A stretch of DNA of 64,000 nucleotides. Origin: Glycine soja (taxonomy: Eukaryota; Streptophyta; Magnoliopsida; Fabales; Fabaceae). The notes beneath the pieces are model-generated. The model was not told the DNA's origin, made no database searches, and saw only the letters and a program-made list of their open reading frames with translations. Positions 10,240 through 22,571 of the stretch are shown here, one piece after another (the first letter of the stretch is position 1; every line of letters starts with the position of its first letter). The stretch lies in contig NC_041002.1 in NCBI RefSeq assembly GCF_004193775.1, positions 38,971,112-39,035,111 on the forward strand, written 5' to 3'. A program made the translations under genes and the position numbers.

Positions 10240-11940
10240 TCGCATCAATTAGGCTTTCGCTTCGAGGTCATACAGTGCTCAATGGAATGTCCCAGAACTC
10301 CTCCATGTTTCCTTCGAGTCGTATCCACGGAGAAATGGAGGTTGATGAACCTTGGCTGGGGTTATGGCTACCATTGAATTATCAAGTAGATATGGGACCA
10401 AGTCAGCATAGGACATTGAAATTGGGGTGAATTCTACAGGCTTTTCGCTGCAAAATTCATTTCTTGGTTGGTGTTTTGGTTTATGCTAAAGGTGATGTTT
10501 GTCATTGGAAGCGCGATAGGTAGGCTTTGTGGTTGATTTTAGGGATGGCCTTTGTGGATGACTGGGTGGTGGGCAATGAGAAGGTTCGGTATTGACTGAG
10601 TAATGATGTTTGTTGAGCTGGTAGGGGATTTTCTATTTAGGAACGAAAGTCGCAGCATGGGTTTCTCCTTCATTCTCTCCCTCTTCATTTGCCCCAATTT
10701 TCTCATTCGTCTAAGCAGGATGATTAAATTTTCCTCTTCTTAAACCCGCTTTGATCCTTTACCCAACGAAGACCAAATCCGCAAAGCTTGAAGGTGTGTA
10801 GCCCACCATCTTTTCATAGTAGAATACTGGTAATGTGTCTACTATAATTGTCATAATTTTTTTCTCCGTCATTGAGGTGCCACTTAAGCTACCAGGTCTC
10901 TCCACCTTTGGGCGTATTCTTTGAAAGATCCGTGCCCCCTTTTTGCACATGTTCTGTAGTTGCATCCTATCTGAAGCCATTATACTGACACTGCCTAACG
11001 AAGGCAACCATTAGGTCCTTCCAAGAATGGACTCGGGAAGGTTCCTAGTTAGTGTACCAGGCAACAGCTACCCCAGTAAGACTTTCTTGGAAGGAATGTA
11101 TCAGCAATTCCTCATCTTTTGCGTATGCCCCCATCTTCCGATAATACATCTTCAGATGGTTCTTGGGGCAAGTAGTCCCCTTGTACTTGTCAAAGTCCAG
11201 CACCTTGAACTTGGGAGGGGTGATGATATTGGGTACTAGGAACAACTCTTCTAGGTTAGCAAAGGCATAATCTTCACCTCCTTCAATGGCCCTGAGCCTT
11301 TCCTCTAGATGATCCAACTTTCCCATTTCTTCCATAGCATGAGGGTTTTTACTTGTTGAATGCAAGAGGTGTAGTTGTGGGTGATACTGAGGGCCCTCCA
11401 AAGTGTTTTGCAGGGGTATACCACCAACTGCTTGCCCTTCAGTGGCATATCCGAGGCAAGGCTCGAAGTCGGCTAGATTGTGGTGGGGAATTTCATGTGT
11501 CTCCCCCACGGTTTAAGAGACATGTGCATGATCAGTTTGGGGTTGTTGGCTCTCAATGGGTATAGGAATGGAGTTATTGACATTCTTCTCATTGGGAGTG
11601 TACGCCACATTGGGTGGCGTATAGTTGGGAGGCAAGCCATGTGGCGGGAAGGCGTGCTCGTTTTGAATTTGCACATCATGGGGTCATCCGTACTTCCCAA
11701 ATCTTTGCCCACCATATCTGAGGTTGGATGATTCATTTGGTTGAGATCAGATGGGGGCATCGGGTTCACCTTAGCAACAGCCCTGGTAGCGGCAACTACA
11801 ACCGCATTGGCCTTCATTATCTTCTTCATGCTCATCATGGCCTTCATCATTGTGGCCATTTGCTCTTTCATGGCCTCCATGTCGGCCTTCATCTGCTCTT
11901 GCACCTCCTCTACTTTACCCATTATTCTACCTCTAGCACG
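10240..11940 (-). pseudogene. gag remnant of element A (Tat/Ogre type)
   Basis: Gag is the capsid/nucleocapsid protein of the particle. Minus-strand frames give, in order, an N-terminal coiled-coil-like segment (EEVQEQMKADMEAMKEQM, near 11920-11850), the capsid block FKVLDFDKYKGTTCPKNHL and MGAYAKDEELLIHSFQESLT (about 11200-11050), then VDTLPVFYYEKMVGY (about 10850-10790) and a worn zinc-knuckle tail GHSIEHC near 10260-10300 whose first two cysteines are gone. At least two frame changes and several stops split it. The same blocks occur in element B gag at 55380-56840, so the assignment is secure. No protease follows, unlike in B. Confidence 0.85.
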
Positions 11941-13526
11941 GGTTCGGTAAGGACACCGTGAAGCATGTTCTTTTCTTTTTTATAACAATGATTAAGTTCA
12001 TTTTTTTTCAAGGAAAGAATGCAATGAACAATGAAACAATTGAAAACCATGGATGTATGTGAATGATGCACAGTTGAAGTATTGCGAATTTTTACGCAGG
12101 ACATGGGGTTGAATCAATTTAGATTTTTAACATGGTCCATTACATTTTTGTCAAGGTGAAACTGGAAGTAACAAGGACATCAACAGTCCTAAATGTGTTT
12201 GGCAGTAGACGAAGCAGCGATGTAACTTGACCCATCTTTTGCCCCAATTTTTTGCAAGATGGTTACTTCCATACTTCAACTTGACTTGATGAACCTTTTC
12301 GTAAAAGCACGAGCTTGGTTCAACCTTATAATCCAAGGAATAGCAATTCTGATCGCTAATACTTCAACAAAATTTCATAGACATGAAAGACTCGGGAATC
12401 CTTTAAGCTATGCATGGAAAATGTAATTATGAAATTGAGATGTCCGAAGAAACATCATTTCCTAGTTAACCATGCATTAGGTGCCATGTTCAATCATTTT
12501 GTTTTTAAGTGAAACGGGTTTATGATCCCAGCATGGTTGGCTCATGGTACCGAATATATCCAACTAAGAATGCATCATGAATTTTCGTGCTTCCCTTTTT
12601 TGTTTTTGTTTTGCAGAGGAAAATGCAAGGATCATGCATGAGCAAACATGAAAACAAAAGGTATGTGGTTTGTAGAACAAAAAGTATGTTAAACTCATAT
12701 GCATGATGATGCAATGACTCGTGCAAAATGTGATGCCGGAATATGATAACGGACAAATGTAGGAATGATATGTTCATTATGATGCCATGAAGAGATGCTT
12801 ATGTGATGCATGATATGGATGCATTTACGGACACGAGAGCCCAGAAAATTATCTCTTCTTACTTGCGCATTCGAGGACGCAGTACCCCATGTGTGTAGTT
12901 AAGAAGGTGATATAGACCTTCCGGCTTCCCATGACAAAAGACGAGACCAACATACAATGCGTGCGTAACGACATGATGCAGACGCGCAAAAGCATAACAC
13001 GGGGATGTACACAGCATGGCAATATCCACAAATAATCATACAGCAAAGGCATACATGACATTTAGGTTATATGCATGGTAGTGTTTAAAAGGCACGCAAC
13101 GTGTTTGCTTTGTGCCCCTATTTTAGGGACCTATAGGATAATATCTAGGGGTCTCTAATAACTACTCCCAACGATCCATATCTCACATGGCTATTTTCTA
13201 GAGGTATCATCACTCAAGATAATAATATTGCGGTGGTATGGAATACCAGCGACAACACATTATAAAGAGAGAAAGCTCTAGATGAGGTTTCACTATTATC
13301 AAGCAAGTCGGAGACCTAGCATGACCATAGATCCACCTCCACTCCTTAGATTTCCATGAACCCGGGTATAGGGCCCCTTTTTTACTCAAACCCGTGGGTG
13401 CTTAGAATGTGGTGTAAAAATGTGGAAAAGACAACATTTATTATTTTTACACAGTTCAAGAAAAAACGCACACACAAAGTTTCATAATTCCACACTTTCC
13501 TAAAATAGGCCTAACTCACAAAAACA
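11941..13526 (-). other. Element A 5' leader
   Basis: About 1.6 kb between primer site and gag with no protein domain. The part at 12780-13370 (AGAAGGTGAT..., CACGAGAGCC..., GTGTTTGCTTTG) matches the leader of element B at 63480-64000. ORF1, which in B lies between leader and gag, is absent. Confidence 0.7.
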
Positions 13527-13545
13527 GTCCCCAGTGGAGTCGCCA
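13527..13545 (-). promoter_or_regulatory. Primer binding site of element A
   Basis: Two bases inside the right LTR the minus strand reads TGGCGACTCCACTGGGGAC. Starting with TGGCG fits pairing with a tRNA 3' CCA end. Ogre-type elements are reported to use tRNA-Arg, which I could not check against a tRNA here. Confidence 0.75.
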
Positions 13546-14805
13546 ACTGTCGCAACCTACCCTTTTGCGGGCGAGCGAGGCGAGGCTCACGGGTGCGTCT
13601 TCCATAGGAGGAAAATGCGTGGAGTCGCCACCAACGTTTATTGAAAGGAAAACGTTAGAAAAACCAAAGGAAACCGGTCATGAAGAATATTCCAGATTCG
13701 GGAGTTATCTTTACGTTTGAGGAAGGTATTAGCACCTCTCACGTTTGTCCCAAAGGACAACAGCCTTAGATTAGAATTGTGTGAAATTATGTATCTAAAC
13801 TTTTATTTCCTTTTTTATTTTTGAGGTCGACAAAAGCGGGGCTCTTGCTCCTACGTACCCTCCATCGAAGAGGAAATCAGACCTACGTAGTTCTTTCAAA
13901 AGGGGCGAATCAAGTGATTCTTTTAACTTGGAAGAGGGTCATTTAAGGCGTTGGACCTTAAAATGATTCATTTTAATTGGTGAGAAAGCTAAGGCATTGA
14001 ACCTCTAACCATCTCACGAGGTCGACAAAAGCGGGGCTTTTGCTCCTACGTATCCTCCATCAAAGAGGAAATCAGACCTACGTAGTTCTCGCGAATGCGG
14101 TAAAGTTACATGTTGATTTTATGCTTTTGAACGGTCCATGTTAACCGATAAAAGCAAAGAGGACCGTTTAAGGCATTGGACCCTAAAGCGGTTTCAGTGA
14201 TTTTTGCGGACAAAGCTTGATTTGTGAGTTGATTTTAGCCTTAGTTTCACTTTGGTTATTAGTCAATTCATTCAAGGAAACTTCCAAAGAAAAACGTCCG
14301 ATCGATTTTTTTTATTATTTTATTTAAAGATATTTTGATTATTTTATTATTATTTTGCCTTTTTTTGGTTTAACCGAGGTTACAGCGTGAACGATCGGTT
14401 AGAGTTTGTTTTAACAGTGATTAAACGAGATTACAACATAAATGATCGGTTGAAATTCATTTCATCATTTATTAGGCGAGAAAACAGCTTAAACGATCGG
14501 TTAAAGCTCGTTAAAAACAGAAGAAAAGAAACCGAAATTGAACGAAATAAAGATGAAAGCCAAAAAAACAAGAAATGAATTAAAAGTCTCGGATTTGGAA
14601 ACTTACCCGTTGAAGAACGAAAAACGGATGAAGAACGGTGAAGAACGGAGGAAAACCTTCATGGATTTGCTTACGAAAACGTCTCGGACGCGTTACGAAA
14701 GTGCCTCAACTTAGATTTTCTTCACGGAAACGATTTGTCTCACTAATTTCAAGTGATCCTCAGATACCAGGAGGGTTGAACGTTTTTGTTCTTCCCTCCT
14801 CCCCC

Positions 14806-14813
14806 TATTTATA
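14806..14813 (-). promoter_or_regulatory. TATA box of element A 5' LTR
   Basis: TATAAATA on the minus strand, same context as the left LTR. Transcription would start near 14775-14780 and read through gag. Confidence 0.7.
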
Positions 14814-14840
14814 GGGAAAAGACGGAGAAGCTTGCTACCC

Positions 14841-14877
14841 AGCTCGTCCAAGCAAGCTCAGCTCGCCCAGGCGAGCT
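14841..14877. promoter_or_regulatory. Doubled palindrome upstream of TATA box
   Basis: A decayed copy (AGCTCGTCCAAGCAAGCT, 14841-14858) is followed by an intact AGCTCGCCCAGGCGAGCT (14860-14877). The changes in the first copy are C-to-T or G-to-A, as expected for methylated cytosine decay. Confidence 0.6.
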
Positions 14878-15181
14878 AGGTTGCTTCCTCCAGATACTTG
14901 TTTTCCTTCCGTAATGTTACGGAACCTTACAAATTACGTAATCATCCCTTTTTTGGCTTTTGGAATGTTACGAAACCTCATGGATTGTGTAACAATGCTT
15001 CCTTTTTATTTCCGGCATGTTAGGGAACTTCACGGTTCGTGCAACAATGCTTTCTTTTGACTTCTGACACGTTATGGAACTTCACGTATTGTGCAACAAT
15101 GGGTGCCAAGTACCTCAAAGCGGTCAAGCAAAGGTTGTATGCCATCAAACAATGGTCCCCGGACGAAATTAGGGTATGACA

Positions 15182-15186
15182 AACAT
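15182..15186. repeat. Target site duplication of element A, right copy (AACAT)
   Basis: Directly follows the right LTR and equals 671-675. The copia reading frame resumes beyond it. Confidence 0.9.
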
Positions 15187-17645
15187 AAACTAATAATGTT
15201 GTAAAGGAAGAAGGAGTTTGCTTGACAAACAAGGAATAATCTGAAGTGCTTTGAACATAGCCAAGTTAAAGAAGTGCAAAAGCCAACTTTTGATTCCATT
15301 GCCTACTAACTTGTTTGAGGCCATACAATGATTTCTGCAGCTTACATGCAAGACTAGGATAAAAATGGGCATACCAGGGGGAGGCTTCATGTAAACCTCC
15401 TCATGAAGAAACCAATTATTTGCAATAGCAACAGATAAGGGAAATCGTGCAGTGGTCAATTTGGCAACTGGGGAAAAAGTTTCAAAGAAATCAACCCCTT
15501 TTGTTTGAGTGAAACCCTGAGCTACCAACCTAGCTTTATATCTTTCCAATGTACCATTTGCTTTGTACTTAACTTTTTAAACCCATCTACAACCCATAAT
15601 AGGTTTGTTTGAAGGAAGTTGAACCAAAGACCAAGTGTTGTTAGCCTGAAGAGCCAGCAGTTATGCCATCATAGCTTCTTTCCAGCAATCAAGTTTGTCG
15701 GTCTCTTTGAAGGAATGAGGCTTAGGATGAGAAGATATAGACATGCAAAAAGAAGTATGATTAGAAGAACATTTAGAATAAGAAAGATTAGATTGCAAAG
15801 GATAAGGAGTTGTAGAATGAGTAGAAGCAAAATGAGAAGAAATATTGTCACAATGGTAATTAGACAAATAACTAGGAGATTTCTTAAGTCTAGTAGAAAA
15901 TCTTACAGGACCTACAATGATTGGAAGTGTATCACTGTGAGAAACAGATTCAGTAGAAGATATGGACAAAGGGTCTAATACATGATTCTGATAAGATAAA
16001 TGTTGATGAAAATCTTGAGTTTGAGTAGAAATATCAACATCAACAAGGGAATCAAAATTAGACAAATCAGTAGAAACACCATTGAAAGTTCCATGATCAG
16101 TGTTGTCAACAGTAAAAAGAAAAACTTTCTCATAGAAAATCACATTTCTTGAAACAAGAAAGGAATGAGAATGAAGATTAAAGAGAAGATAACCTTTTGT
16201 ACTAGCCTTGTAACCAATGAAAATGCACTTGGAATCCCTTTTATCAAACTTAGTTCTGCCTGAATCTAAAGTGTGAGCAAAAGCCAAGCAACCAAAAGTT
16301 TTGAGGTTTGAGAAATCAGGTTTAGAACCAAAAACAAGTTCAAAAGGAGTTTTATTATGAAGTAAAAAAGAGGATGGTAACCGATTGATAATATAGACAA
16401 CATGTCTAATAGCATAAAACCAAAAATGAATAGAGAGTTTAGATTGAAATAACAAAGCACGTCCAACATTTAAAAGATGTTGGTGTTTTCTCTCAGCAAT
16501 ACCATTCTATCGAGGAGTCTCAGGCCAAGAGGTCTTATGAAAGATGTCATGGGAGTTGAGAAAATCTATTAAAAAGAATTCCCTACCATTATCTAATCTT
16601 AATTTCTTCAATTTAACTACAAACTGATTTTGAATGAAGAGTATAAAATTTGGAAGAACAGTTTTAACCACAACTTTTAGTCTTTAATAAATAGATCCAA
16701 GTGAATCTATTGATGTCATCAACAACATTTAAAAAATATCTATGACCTTCAAAAGAAGGAACAGAATAGGAACCGCAAATATCAACATGAATAATTCAAA
16801 AAACTTTGAACTAACAGTAGTACTAAGTGAAAGGGGCAACTTCTTTTGCTTAGCATAATGGCAAGTATCACATGGCTTAATAGAATCAAATGAAATTTCA
16901 TTGTATTGAGAACATAGCTGTTGCAAAACTTTATTTGAGGTATGGCCTAGCCTAGAATGCCATAACATGGACCTATCAGTAGCATTTACAATAGAATCTA
17001 TTATAGAATTTTTTTCCAAAACAATACAAGAATCTAAAAAAAAAAAAAGACTTCAAATCACTAGAATCCTGCAGATGAAAAAGACCATGGTGTTGCTTAG
17101 CAACTCCAATCATCTTGAAGTTGGAGGTCTACACAATGAGACAAAAGGATTTACAAAAAAGAACTAAGCAATCAATGGTATGAAGTAGTTTATAAATAGA
17201 AACTAAGTGAACAGAAAAATTGGGAATATATAGAACATTCTTCAAAAGCAAATCACCTATGTGAATATCACTAGCAAAGAAAGCAATAATAAAACTATTG
17301 TTAAGAAGTCTAACATGAATAGGTTTGATTTTCTTAAGAAAGGAAAAGGAAGATTTATTAGGAGATATGTGATTTATGGCACCATTGTCAAGAATCCAGA
17401 GAAAAGGGTCAATACCTGACTGATTAACCACATAATGCTGAATGTGATAGTAGAAGAATCCTTGGTCTGTTGAAGAAGAGCTATGATGGCATTGTACTGG
17501 TCTTTGGACAAACGAAAATGATCTCAAGTTGAACTATTCTGCAAAGCAGCAGTTTGTGAAGTTATATCAGAAGCTACTTTAGCCAAGCTAGCAGAAGACT
17601 TGAAATTTGAAGAGCCTACTTTACCACGATTCCTATAACCAACAA
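15187..17645 (-). pseudogene. Ty1/copia gag-pol remnant, 5' part (gag end, protease, integrase, RT start)
   Basis: From right to left on the minus strand: a gag tail (about 17645-17540), protease with WILDNGAINHIS (about 17400), GAG-pre-integrase zinc region LWHSRLGHTSNKV and CDTCHYAKQKKLP (about 16960-16850), integrase core with LDNGREF and NGIAERKH (about 16600-16500), integrase C-terminal KTFGCLAFAH and KCIFIGY (about 16300-16220), then RT with [12 protein letters not shown] and [10 protein letters not shown] (about 15540-15470), ending at LLVYV against element A. Frameshifts and stops occur throughout. The protease has DNGA where DSGA is usual. The last third is at 185-675. The right end runs directly into the mobile-domain pseudogene, so the 5' LTR and most of gag are missing. 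Confidence 0.88.
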
Positions 17646-18695
17646 CTTGTAATAGAGTGATATATCCTGCAAGCTGCCTCGCCGTGCTCTTGGACATGTC
17701 CTTTAAATTATCATACATGTGCACAAGTGCAGTAGCGCCCCAAGCGTAACCCCCACTCTGCGTCAAGTCACGCACTGCATCCAAGAATACCATGTGCACG
17801 TGTGTGGCACTCTTGTTAGCAAAAAGTGTGCATCCAAGCAGATGCAACAAATACGCTCATGCTACTACGATCCAGTGACATGCCTCGATCTTCATCTCAT
17901 ACATGTTGCGCAACCACGATATTTGAACATAAGAGCCATGCCACTGAATTGTCTCAGCTCTCGCCTCTGCAGCGCTGACCTCGAGTAATTCCACCAACAT
18001 ATCGACAACATCGTCAGCATGAAGTAGCTCGAAGTTGTGGAACGCCCCTACAACAGGCAGATGTAGCAATGGCGCGACGCCATCCAAGGTGATAGTCACC
18101 TCTCCGATGGGCAAAATGGAAATTGCTAGTTTCCTTATGTCAGCGTTCCATAAAAGCAGACATTAGTCCCCGGTTGCCTATATCTAGGGAACAGGTGATC
18201 AAAGGACTTAGTCCACTGGCCGCCAAAAGGCCTTCAATATCTGGAGCAGGTCTCCAGAACTTAGCCATCTTCCTTCCATGGGAAGATAACTTCAGCTCAG
18301 GACATTCCTGCAAACAAAATATCGATCATGTAAAAAAATTATTAACTAGTAAACTACATTCTTTATGTTTTTTAAAAATTACATACCTTTCCATTCTAGA
18401 CTCTCAAAGTAATGTGATTTTCAAAATCTCTGAGAACTAACGTGTCATGGGGTCCGCCTTGAAAACCCTCAACATTAGTAACAACTTCTTCAACAGGTGC
18501 TTCTGGCTACTCTTCGTTCAACTCCTCCGCGGTTGTAGGAGGGTCCTCGACAACACGCTCTTGTTGTCACTGTCTATGGGTTGATGCAGTAGGCCTTCGC
18601 CGTTGGGGGGCATCATTGTTACTCGCGTCTCTCCTCCCCAAGACTTTTCCTATTGCTTGACCTAAAGCCTGACCAAGACCTCTAGTTCTAACCAT
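17646..18695 (-). pseudogene. Plant mobile domain (PMD) pseudogene, two exons
   Basis: Starts at an ATG at 18695 with MVRTRGLGQALGQAIG, a basic N-terminus typical of legume PMD proteins. Exon 1 (18387-18695) joins exon 2 through a GT-AG intron (18386-18308). Exon 2 gives PELKLSSHGRKMAKF, IEGLLAASGLSPLI, MPIGEVTITLDGVAPLLHLP and, after a frameshift near 17860, YLLHLLGCTLFANKSATHV-like sequence, then WGATALVHMYDNLKDM and GYITLLQ. The PMD is an aminotransferase-like plant domain found in MAIL1-type proteins and in many transposon-borne genes. Stops in exon 1 (including one at a likely Trp just before the intron) and the frameshift show it is dead. At 17646 it ends abruptly against copia sequence. 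Confidence 0.78.
18308..18386 (-). other. Intron of the PMD pseudogene
   Basis: Minus strand: donor GTATGTAATT at 18386, acceptor TTTGCAG ending at 18308, 79 bp, AT-rich. Removing it joins the acidic N-terminal region to the PELKLSSHGRK block, which is the usual order. Its presence shows the copy was not made by retroposition. Confidence 0.65.
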
Positions 18696-19500
18696 TATCT
18701 GCATCATAAATTAAAATTGTAATTTTTTTTTACAATTTCCTTTAAATCATTTTTTTACTAACTATAACATCTTAAAATATTTTAATTTTTGTTTTCGATC
18801 ATTCTCTGAAAATAACAATTTCAATTTTTTTAAAAAATAGGTTTTCAATCATTATTTTGACTAATTAACATTTTTAAATATTTTAATTATTGTTTTCAAT
18901 CATTCTCTAAAAATAACTAACAATATCTAATTTTTTTTAAAATAGGTTTTCAATCTTTATTTTCACTAACTAACAATTTCCAAAATTTTTAAAATGTGTA
19001 TTCATCTTTGTTAAAAACTAACTAACATTTTTTTGTATATTTTTTTCAATCGTTTTATTAAGTTAAATACAAACTGTAAATTTTTTTATAATTTGCTTTC
19101 GATTATTTTTTTACTAACTAACATCTTAAAATATTTTCAATTTAGTTTTCACTCTTTTCCTAAAAATTCATTGTCTAAAAATAACTAACAATTTAAACAA
19201 TAATTAAAATTCCCTTTCAATCATTCAAATTTTGTTTCAAATAATTTTTAATACGTAACTAAATTTTATAAATTTAACTTTAAATCAATTTTAAAATTAT
19301 TTGGAACTAAGTAACCAACTGTATATAGTTTTTCTAAATTTTTCACCTACACGACTTTTCATCCTATCTATTTCAAACTAAATAACTATGTTCACTACTA
19401 TAAATGTTAAATAACTATGTTTACTACTACAAATGCTACAGGCAAATAATAAATTAACAATTCAAAAAAATTACTAAACCATAAGAAACAACAAATAAAT
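18696..19500. other. AT-rich region upstream of PMD pseudogene
   Basis: Loose repeats of ACTAACATTTT and TTTTCAATCATT about 60-75 bp apart between 18760 and 19220. No gene seen. Confidence 0.5.
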
Positions 19501-20045
19501 CACAGCAAAAATTTACATTTCAACAAAATCAAATTTTTGTATAAACGCTTTCCAATTTTTTTTAAAAGGGTACGGATTGACAATCCGTATGGGTTTAAAA
19601 AAAAACCATGGTGGGGGAGAGAAAGAAAACACAAAAGCAGGGGCATGAGAATGAAAACGAAGAAGCAGGGGCATGGAAGAACCAACAACCACAAAGGCGC
19701 ACAACGAATACAAACCAAAACATAATACAATACACAATAGCTAAGGAGAAGGATTCACTAACCTCGAAGGCGATCAAGAAGGCGAAAGCACCACAGCAAC
19801 AAGAACAAAAGCCACCAGCAGCAACAAGAACAAAAGCCACCAGCAGCAACCATGGAAGCAGTTCGTACGTAAGAAGAAGAAGCAGTTCGTATGAAGAAGA
19901 AGAAACGGCGTGAAGAAGAAAATGAATAGTGACTCGTACGGACGAATCACTACTGGCTTTTATAAGAAAGGGTGAAGGAAATTTTAACCCTTTCACTCAC
20001 GTTGTTGGGTGCCCCAAACAACACCCTTAGCTTCACTGTCTACAT
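19500..20045 (-). other. Probable 5' region of a transposon carrying the PMD gene
   Basis: Contains purine-rich coding-like repeats (agaagaagcagttcgta), the ATCCGTATG motif (19582) and, at 19965-20025, GGGTGAAGG...CCTTTCACTC...TTGTTGGGTGCCCC. The last block is matched by 22843-22895 (GTGAAGGGC...CCCTTTCACT...GCTGGATGCCCC), so both may be ends of one DNA-transposon family. I could not define terminal inverted repeats or a duplication. The long minus-strand frame here is low complexity and I do not call it a gene. Confidence 0.35.
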
Positions 20046-22565
20046 CATCCATGCCCTAGCCCAGATGCTCACTTATAGAGATGCCTCAGCCAGACAGGTA
20101 AATCTTCTTCCACGTCTCTTAACCATCTCTTTGCCTGCCCCCACACCACCATCTCCAGTTATGTTACTTGTGTCCAAGATTTTAACGAGTGGGCTCACAC
20201 TAAGAAATAAGATATTAGTGTGTTTATTTTAAACTTTGATAGAATTGATTTTAATTAAATTAATTTTAACTATTAAATATAATTTAAATGTATAACATGT
20301 TGGATGAAAGAAATTGAATTTGGATCCTTAAGTAAGATTTTGGATTTTAATCTTATTGATAGAAAAAAATATGATTGAGATGAGAGATTTCTCTAATGAT
20401 TAATAAGATTTTTTGATAAAAATTAATCATCAATAAAATTAATAAATATTTTATACTAACAACATGATTATCAACCCATATAGTCTGAATGTGTATCTAA
20501 ATTAATATTCACAACCACAAATATCATGCTAAAGTGTATATATAACAATTTGTAAAAATGTGTGGCACACCTAGTTATCCAAGTTTAATTACGTTCACTG
20601 TGTCAAGGCATTATTGTATGACATATATATGAGAAGGTGCACTCATGCAATTAATGGTGGTGTCTTTACAGTTTATATCTTTAACCTTATTAACTGAAAA
20701 AGTTAAGGAATAAAAGAATTCTATATTCTACACATAGAAAAGATATAGAAAAGAAATAAAATTTATTTTTTTATAAGTACCTAAAACTAAATTAAGAAAT
20801 TAAAATAAATAATTGATAAATTAATTAAGAATTCTAGATTCATATCAGGTGAAAGAAAATGGAGAAGGAAAACATATGAATTTGATACATTTAGTTGAAA
20901 AATTAAAATAAAGGGAAAAAAGAACATTTTTAAAGACAAAATTTCCTTTCATTTTTTTAATTTAAATTAAAAATTTTGTTTCTCCTTTTCATTTTATTTT
21001 CTCTCAAACTAACAGCGAGAGTTAGAGAGATAAAAAAATATTAGAAAGAGGGTGGTGGAGGGTGAGCAGCAATTGTACAAATGCATAAGGCTTGCATTTG
21101 GAAATTATTGTATTACACTATGGCTGCCTCTGCTGAGCTGGTGGAGTTGATAAATCTTTCTCACTAGTAACCTAATTGACAATTGAGGAAAAGACCAATT
21201 GATATATCTTTAATGTTTTGTCAACATTTACATGTTGATAGACAGGCACTAGAAAAGAGAGTGAAATATAAACCTAATAAGTAATAAAACAAGATTAGAG
21301 AATAAATAAAAAATGAAAAATATTAAATACGTATTTGTATTTTGATGTGTTCATATATTATTATTATATTTTTATCTTTAATTAATTTATAAAGAAAATA
21401 TTGAACGAAAATCAATATATTCAATTTTAAAATTCAAAGAATTGTTTTCTTTCTTTAAATGTTTTAGAAGGAGAATAATAAGAGGTTTAAAGGGAACTTA
21501 AAATTATTATTATAACAATGATCCAAGTGACAAAAAGTCCATGTATTTGGACATAGTATATAGGGGCCTCCCAAGATATCTTAGTTTAGCCCCTTCTACT
21601 AATGTTGGAAATCTTGTTAAATCTCCTTATTTACATGATGGTTTGGTCCTTTTTTTTGGATTTTTGTCATTAACACATAGTGTAGGGGCATCCTAAGTTA
21701 TCTAAGGTTTTTATTTTATTTCCTCATTTTGCAGAATGCTGCAGAGAAGCCTCCTTTCTTCATGCCAATTGATCTAATAAACACATTATATTATTAACAA
21801 ATAGTGTAGTTATATATAACACTAAAATTTCTAATTTATAGTTAATGTACATGCAAATTTACATAATAAATTTTGTGATGATTATTTTTTATCTAATAAT
21901 TAATTTGTTTACGTATATAAATTATAAATAAAAAATCATAGGTTTAATAACTATTTACATATGTAAAAAAATATCAAATTTATTTAATTATCAATTGCTA
22001 TAAAAAATATCTAAATACATCATTCAATTAAATATCATGTTTATTTAATTTTTAATCATTATAATAAACATCTAAATACATCATTCAATTACATATCAAA
22101 TTTGTTTAATTATCAAATTTTGTAAATAAATAAAAAATTTCTTAAAAAATAATTTTAAAAATTTTTTACTATCACGATAGTATATAAACTGGGTCGTTAA
22201 GGCCCTACTTTTGTGGAGTTCCAGAAATTTTGTAAACAATTTTTAAAAAACTAGTAATTAAGAGTTGATACTAAATTAAGGATATTTTTGTAAAATTGTA
22301 TTACTTTATGTTCAAAAAATATATATTTAGAATTTTATGTGTCTTTCAAGTGTAATTTACACCATTATTAGTTGATTATTAGATTTAATGGGTATTGGTT
22401 TTTTGAAAAAAAAAAAACTAAATTTTAATAGTGGATTTTGCATCATAAAGTACAAGATTACTAAAATTTAAACAGATTTGAAAAATATATTTTATATATT
22501 CAAAAACTCATTATATAATTTTTGTGCCTATTATTTATAGTGACACTATTTATTTAAAACATAAT
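20046..22565. other. AT-rich intergenic region, no gene seen
   Basis: Mostly AT-rich with short open stretches that lack domains. Two places look like isolated plant exon fragments: ...ARQ followed by GTAAAT near 20095-20105, and TTTTGCAG followed by a short open stretch near 21732-21790. Neither connects to a longer frame. Confidence 0.5.
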
Positions 22566-22571
22566 GTATCT

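Larger units (their letters stand above)
676..15181 (-). mobile_element. Element A: non-autonomous Tat/Ogre-type Ty3/gypsy retrotransposon
   Basis: A 14.5 kb element with paired LTRs (676-2438 and 13548-15181), matching 5-bp target duplications, a primer binding site beside the right LTR and a purine tract beside the left one, so it is transcribed on the minus strand. Only a broken gag (10240-11940) and a plant-transposon-protein remnant (7846-8423) have coding character. ORF1, protease, RT, RNase H and integrase, all present in related element B, are absent. Most of the interior is tandem repeats and noncoding sequence shared with B. It sits in the RT of a copia element. Autonomous movement is impossible; movement in trans by a B-like element is an inference. 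Confidence 0.9.
13548..15181 (-). repeat. Element A 5' LTR (right copy, 1634 bp)
   Basis: Begins TGTCGCAACCTACCC, ends GGGTATGACA. It is the promoter-bearing LTR for the minus-strand transcript. Compared with the left LTR it lacks 144 bp and carries an extra, decayed copy of the palindrome. By eye the two LTRs differ by scattered substitutions of a few percent, so insertion is not very recent. Confidence 0.92.

Noticed and set aside
15619..15978. 119-codon Arg-rich plus-strand frame
   Set aside because: It is antisense to the copia integrase C-terminal region and has no support of its own.
19595..19996. 133-codon minus-strand frame with hydrophobic stretches
   Set aside because: It reads through antisense AGA/AAG/CAA-rich low-complexity DNA. 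Neither the start nor any domain is convincing.
21120..21170. Short open stretch starting MAASAELVEL, possible host gene start
   Set aside because: It stops after 15 codons, has no convincing splice donor and no continuing exon nearby.
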